Positions 44,635 through 46,990 of a stretch of 46,990 nucleotides of DNA are shown here, in pieces. The notes under the pieces are model-generated. The model saw only the letters and a program-made list of their open reading frames with translations, made no database searches and was not told the DNA's origin. Numbering within the stretch: position 1 is the first letter of the stretch; every line of letters begins with the position of its first letter. Source of the DNA: a virus. The stretch lies in IMG/VR virus record IMGVR_UViG_3300032180_000013, positions 1 through 46,990 of that record. The stretch is one strand, 5' to 3'. The position numbers were made by a program, and so were the translations under genes.

Positions 44635-45739
44635 TGACATACTTTTCCCAGTCCGTGGGGTTGACCTGTACCAGGCGTTCGCGCTCCAGCGGCCCGGCAC
44701 AACTCCGGTCGGCATCAACGTCCGCGCCTATGAACCGTCCACGCAGCGCGGCAGGGGCGGCGCACGAGCTGGGCTCGTGAAGTACATCCCTCAGCAGCTC
44801 CCGCTGACCTTCAACTCGACAGCCACGCGCAAGATCCAGCATTTGAATTACATTGTCGATCCAACGCCGGCCGGGCTCGACGACATCGACTCGACGGACA
44901 GCGATGCCGTAGATGACCCGTCCGATCCGGGGACAGGCGACACGCAAGACCCCAACGATCACCGCGTCCGCTGGCACGTGCGCCGGCGCAAGGTCCGGCG
45001 CGGCGGCTGGGGACGGCGACCGAACCGCAACACCCAGCGGAAAAAGCTGCGGACTTTCGAGCAGCAGGCTTCGGTGGTCCGCTTCCGGCCCTTCGGCGAT
45101 GAATCCAACGCCTCCTATACGGCTGGGCTGGCATTCCCCGGAAACGTCAAGGCCAACAGTCTCTTGATCTGCGCCCTGGAGCGAGACGGGCAGATCGACG
45201 AAACCGATCCTACGCCGACCGTCTCGGACACGCTGGGCAACACCTACACTCTCTTGGCCCATAAGTTCGCCGGGATCTTCAACGACCTGATGATCTACCT
45301 GTTCTATACCGTCAATACGCACGGGCCGGGAGCGAACACGGTCAACTTCACGGTCTTCCCTGGGGCCTTCACCACGCTTGAGAACAATAGCCAGGCGATC
45401 CTCGAATACTCTGGATTCGCTCCGTCCTCGCCGGCAGATTCGGTTTCCACCAACAGCGGAACAACGAGCGCCTTCGATACGGGATCGGTGCCGGTGACTC
45501 TGCCGCTGTCGCCGCGCAATGAAATGATCTTGGCCGTCTTTGCGAGTTACAACATCAACGGCCAGACCTTCTCAGCCAGTCCGTACAAGATCCGCTCGAA
45601 CCCGACGCCTCCGCAAAGCCCCTACTCGCGGATCGTGGTGGCCGATCATATTGACGTGGACGCGGCTGAAGACGGAATTGTGACTGCGGGCCAGAACGCC
45701 AACTGGCAGGGCATTGGCGCTTCCTTCAAACCAGCGTGA
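44612..45739 (+). CDS. Tail/virion protein sharing an N-terminal module with the next gene
   Basis: 375 residues from ATG 44612 (MPDQEQFSDILFPVRGVDLY). Residues 6-60 (FPVRGVDLYQAFALQRPG ... VNVRAYEPSTQRGRGGARA-like, then GLVKYIP) parallel residues 10-73 of the next protein. Then an acidic stretch (DDIDSTDSDAVDDPSDPGTG), a strongly basic stretch (RWHVRRRKVRRGGWGRRPNR), and a 200-residue beta-rich domain (LAFPGNVKANSLLICALERD, ILEYSGFAPSSPADSVSTNS) of the type seen in tail and fibre proteins. Likely part of a tail hub or fibre. Confidence 0.72.
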   Translation: MPDQEQFSDILFPVRGVDLYQAFALQRPGTTPVGINVRAYEPSTQRGRGGARAGLVKYIPQQLPLTFNSTATRKIQHLNYIVDPTPAGLDDIDSTDSDAVDDPSDPGTGDTQDPNDHRVRWHVRRRKVRRGGWGRRPNRNTQRKKLRTFEQQASVVRFRPFGDESNASYTAGLAFPGNVKANSLLICALERDGQIDETDPTPTVSDTLGNTYTLLAHKFAGIFNDLMIYLFYTVNTHGPGANTVNFTVFPGAFTTLENNSQAILEYSGFAPSSPADSVSTNSGTTSAFDTGSVPVTLPLSPRNEMILAVFASYNINGQTFSASPYKIRSNPTPPQSPYSRIVVADHIDVDAAEDGIVTAGQNANWQGIGASFKPA

Positions 45740-45752
45740 GGTGAAGCATGCC
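45735..45752 (+). promoter_or_regulatory. Late-gene junction element, variant copy 2 (CGTGAGGTGAAGCATGCC)
   Basis: Identical over 18 nt to 1358-1375 and in the same place: stop codon, AGGTGAAGC ribosome site, start codon. Confidence 0.5.
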
Positions 45753-46990
45753 CGCCAGTCCGAGCCTAGCTCAGACAGATAAGTTCCAGGACTTGAGCTT
45801 CCCCACGGCCGGCATCGATCTGTCCAGCGGCTTCCAGCGGCAACTGCCCAAGCAGATGTTGAACCAGCTCTGGGGCCGAACGTGCAGGGCTGGTTTGAAC
45901 GTGCGGGGGTTTGATGCCGGCAGCCAGCGCTTTCGCGGGGGAAGCAGGCCAGGGTTGGTGAAGTACATTCCGGCAGCAGTGATTGCGGGCTGGATTCTAC
46001 AGGACTTGAATGTGCTGGTCGAAACCAGCACGCCGCCGGGTTCCATCATGGCACAGATAAGCCAGTCCGGGCGCGTGGTTACTCTGGTCACGGTGAGCCA
46101 GGGGCAGGTGTTCTACGCCAACTCCGGCGACATCGTTTGGACCCAGGCGACCAACAATACCGGACTGAACCCGCCGCTCAATTACACCGGCATCATCTAC
46201 TCCTCGGCCCTGAACCAGAAACTCTGGTTTGCGGACGGGATCAACTGGTGCTACTTCAACCCGAATGACGGCACGGTCAACACCTGGGCTCCCTCGGGCG
46301 GGGCGCTGCCGGTAGATGACAAGAACAACACGCCGCGCCTGATCGCGACCTGGCGCGGTAGGATTGTGCTCTCGGGGCTGATCGACGATCCGCAAGATTG
46401 GTTCATGAGCAAGGTGAACGATGCAACCAATTTCGACTATTCGCCTCTCTCCCCATCGCCCGCTCAGGCCATTGCCGGCAACAATGCTCCCACAGGTTTC
46501 GTTGGCGACGTTCTTACCGCTCTTGTTCCCTACACCGACGACGTGCTCTATATGGGAGGCGACCACTCTATCTACCGCTTCTCCGGCGATCCGATGGCCG
46601 GCGGGCAGATCGACCTCGTGAGTTCGGACATCGGCATGGCCTGGGGCAAAGCGTTCTGCAAAGACCCCTACGGCAATCTCTACTTCATGTCGAACAAGAC
46701 CGGCATCTACATGATCGAGCCCGGCTCAGCGCCGCAAAGGATCAGCCAGCCCATCGAGCAATTGGTCAACAACATCGACACGGGCGCGAACAACATCGTG
46801 TTTTTGTGGAACGACCGCTTCCAGGGCTTGCACGTTTTCATCACGGCCTTGGCTGGGCCGGCGGTGACCACGCACCTTTTCTGGGAGCAAAGGACTGGGG
46901 CCTGGTGGCAGGACTCTTTTGCCAACACGAATTTGGACCCGTTGGTCGTTGTCACGTTTGATGGAAATACCCCAGGGGATCGGCATCCGC
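45748..46990 (+). CDS. Tail-tube/hub-like protein, cut by the right edge
   Basis: ATG 45748, open to the end of the window without a stop (414 codons seen). The N-terminus FQDLSFPTAGIDLSSGFQRQ ... LNVRGFDAGSQRFRGGSRPG then LVKYIP is shared with the gene before. From residue about 120 the sequence reads like the beta-propeller-rich body of podovirus tail proteins (LNQKLWFADGINWCYFNPND, PRLIATWRGRIVLSGLIDDP, DDVLYMGGDHSIYRFSGDPM, FCKDPYGNLYFMSNKTGIYM), comparable to tail tubular protein B / tail nozzle. Function by pattern and place. Confidence 0.75.
   Translation, partial: MPASPSLAQTDKFQDLSFPTAGIDLSSGFQRQLPKQMLNQLWGRTCRAGLNVRGFDAGSQRFRGGSRPGLVKYIPAAVIAGWILQDLNVLVETSTPPGSIMAQISQSGRVVTLVTVSQGQVFYANSGDIVWTQATNNTGLNPPLNYTGIIYSSALNQKLWFADGINWCYFNPNDGTVNTWAPSGGALPVDDKNNTPRLIATWRGRIVLSGLIDDPQDWFMSKVNDATNFDYSPLSPSPAQAIAGNNAPTGFVGDVLTALVPYTDDVLYMGGDHSIYRFSGDPMAGGQIDLVSSDIGMAWGKAFCKDPYGNLYFMSNKTGIYMIEPGSAPQRISQPIEQLVNNIDTGANNIVFLWNDRFQGLHVFITALAGPAVTTHLFWEQRTGAWWQDSFANTNLDPLVVVTFDGNTPGDRHP

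Noticed and set aside
44081-45322. 413-residue leftward frame opposite tail genes
   Set aside because: Rightward genes have start contexts and shared modules; the leftward frame is Arg/Pro-rich shadow sequence.

Overview
The window looks like a large part of the genome of a tailed double-stranded DNA bacteriophage (Caudoviricetes) with GC-rich DNA. It carries a recognisable large terminase, portal, scaffold-like protein, major capsid protein and head-tail/tail proteins, with densely packed ATGA-coupled genes and no rRNA, tRNA, integrase or cellular metabolism. I saw no tape-measure or tail-tube gene, which fits a short-tailed (podovirus-like) particle, but the right edge is cut inside a tail-like gene. 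The host cannot be read from the sequence. Several proteins remind me of phages of environmental bacteria such as Planctomycetes, but that is only an impression.

Layout. (1) 14-8172, rightward: two surface-type beta-domain proteins, a coiled virion protein and a giant 1898-residue protein, probably an internal or injected virion protein. (2) 8172-11332: two arrays of short interspaced repeats flank a leftward gene. That gene encodes an IS110/Nop-like protein split by an intein. Alternating 10-nt and 11-13-nt half repeats separated by 8-nt unique spacers, next to such a protein, closely match the TIGR-Tas (tandem interspaced guide RNA) architecture. This is the most remarkable object in the window. 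(3) 11840-23956, leftward: about 30 small early genes, including a VRR-NUC nuclease, zinc-ribbon and SWIM proteins, an HNH protein, a Gly-Tyr repeat protein, a lambda-exonuclease-like (YqaJ) plus ERF recombination pair, and a DUF932 protein. The DUF932 gene lies behind a strong sigma70-type promoter and a leader RNA that can fold into a pseudoknot. (4) 24009-46990, rightward: terminase, portal, membrane/lysis-type small proteins, a papain-like cysteine protease, a 14-cysteine metallothionein-like peptide, scaffold, capsid, a glycosyltransferase plus a methyltransferase, adaptor and fibre/tail proteins. Three free-standing leftward HNH-type endonuclease genes (31273, 36346, 42908) sit between the late genes.

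How it fits together. Early leftward transcription would supply recombination and nucleic-acid-handling proteins and, at its distal end, the guide arrays and Tas-like protein. Late rightward transcription builds the particle. Late genes share a recurring junction element, GAGCAGGT(A/G), placed 8-25 nt before start codons (often GTG). If the genome is circular or circularly permuted, the right edge (tail genes) would continue into the left edge (surface proteins).
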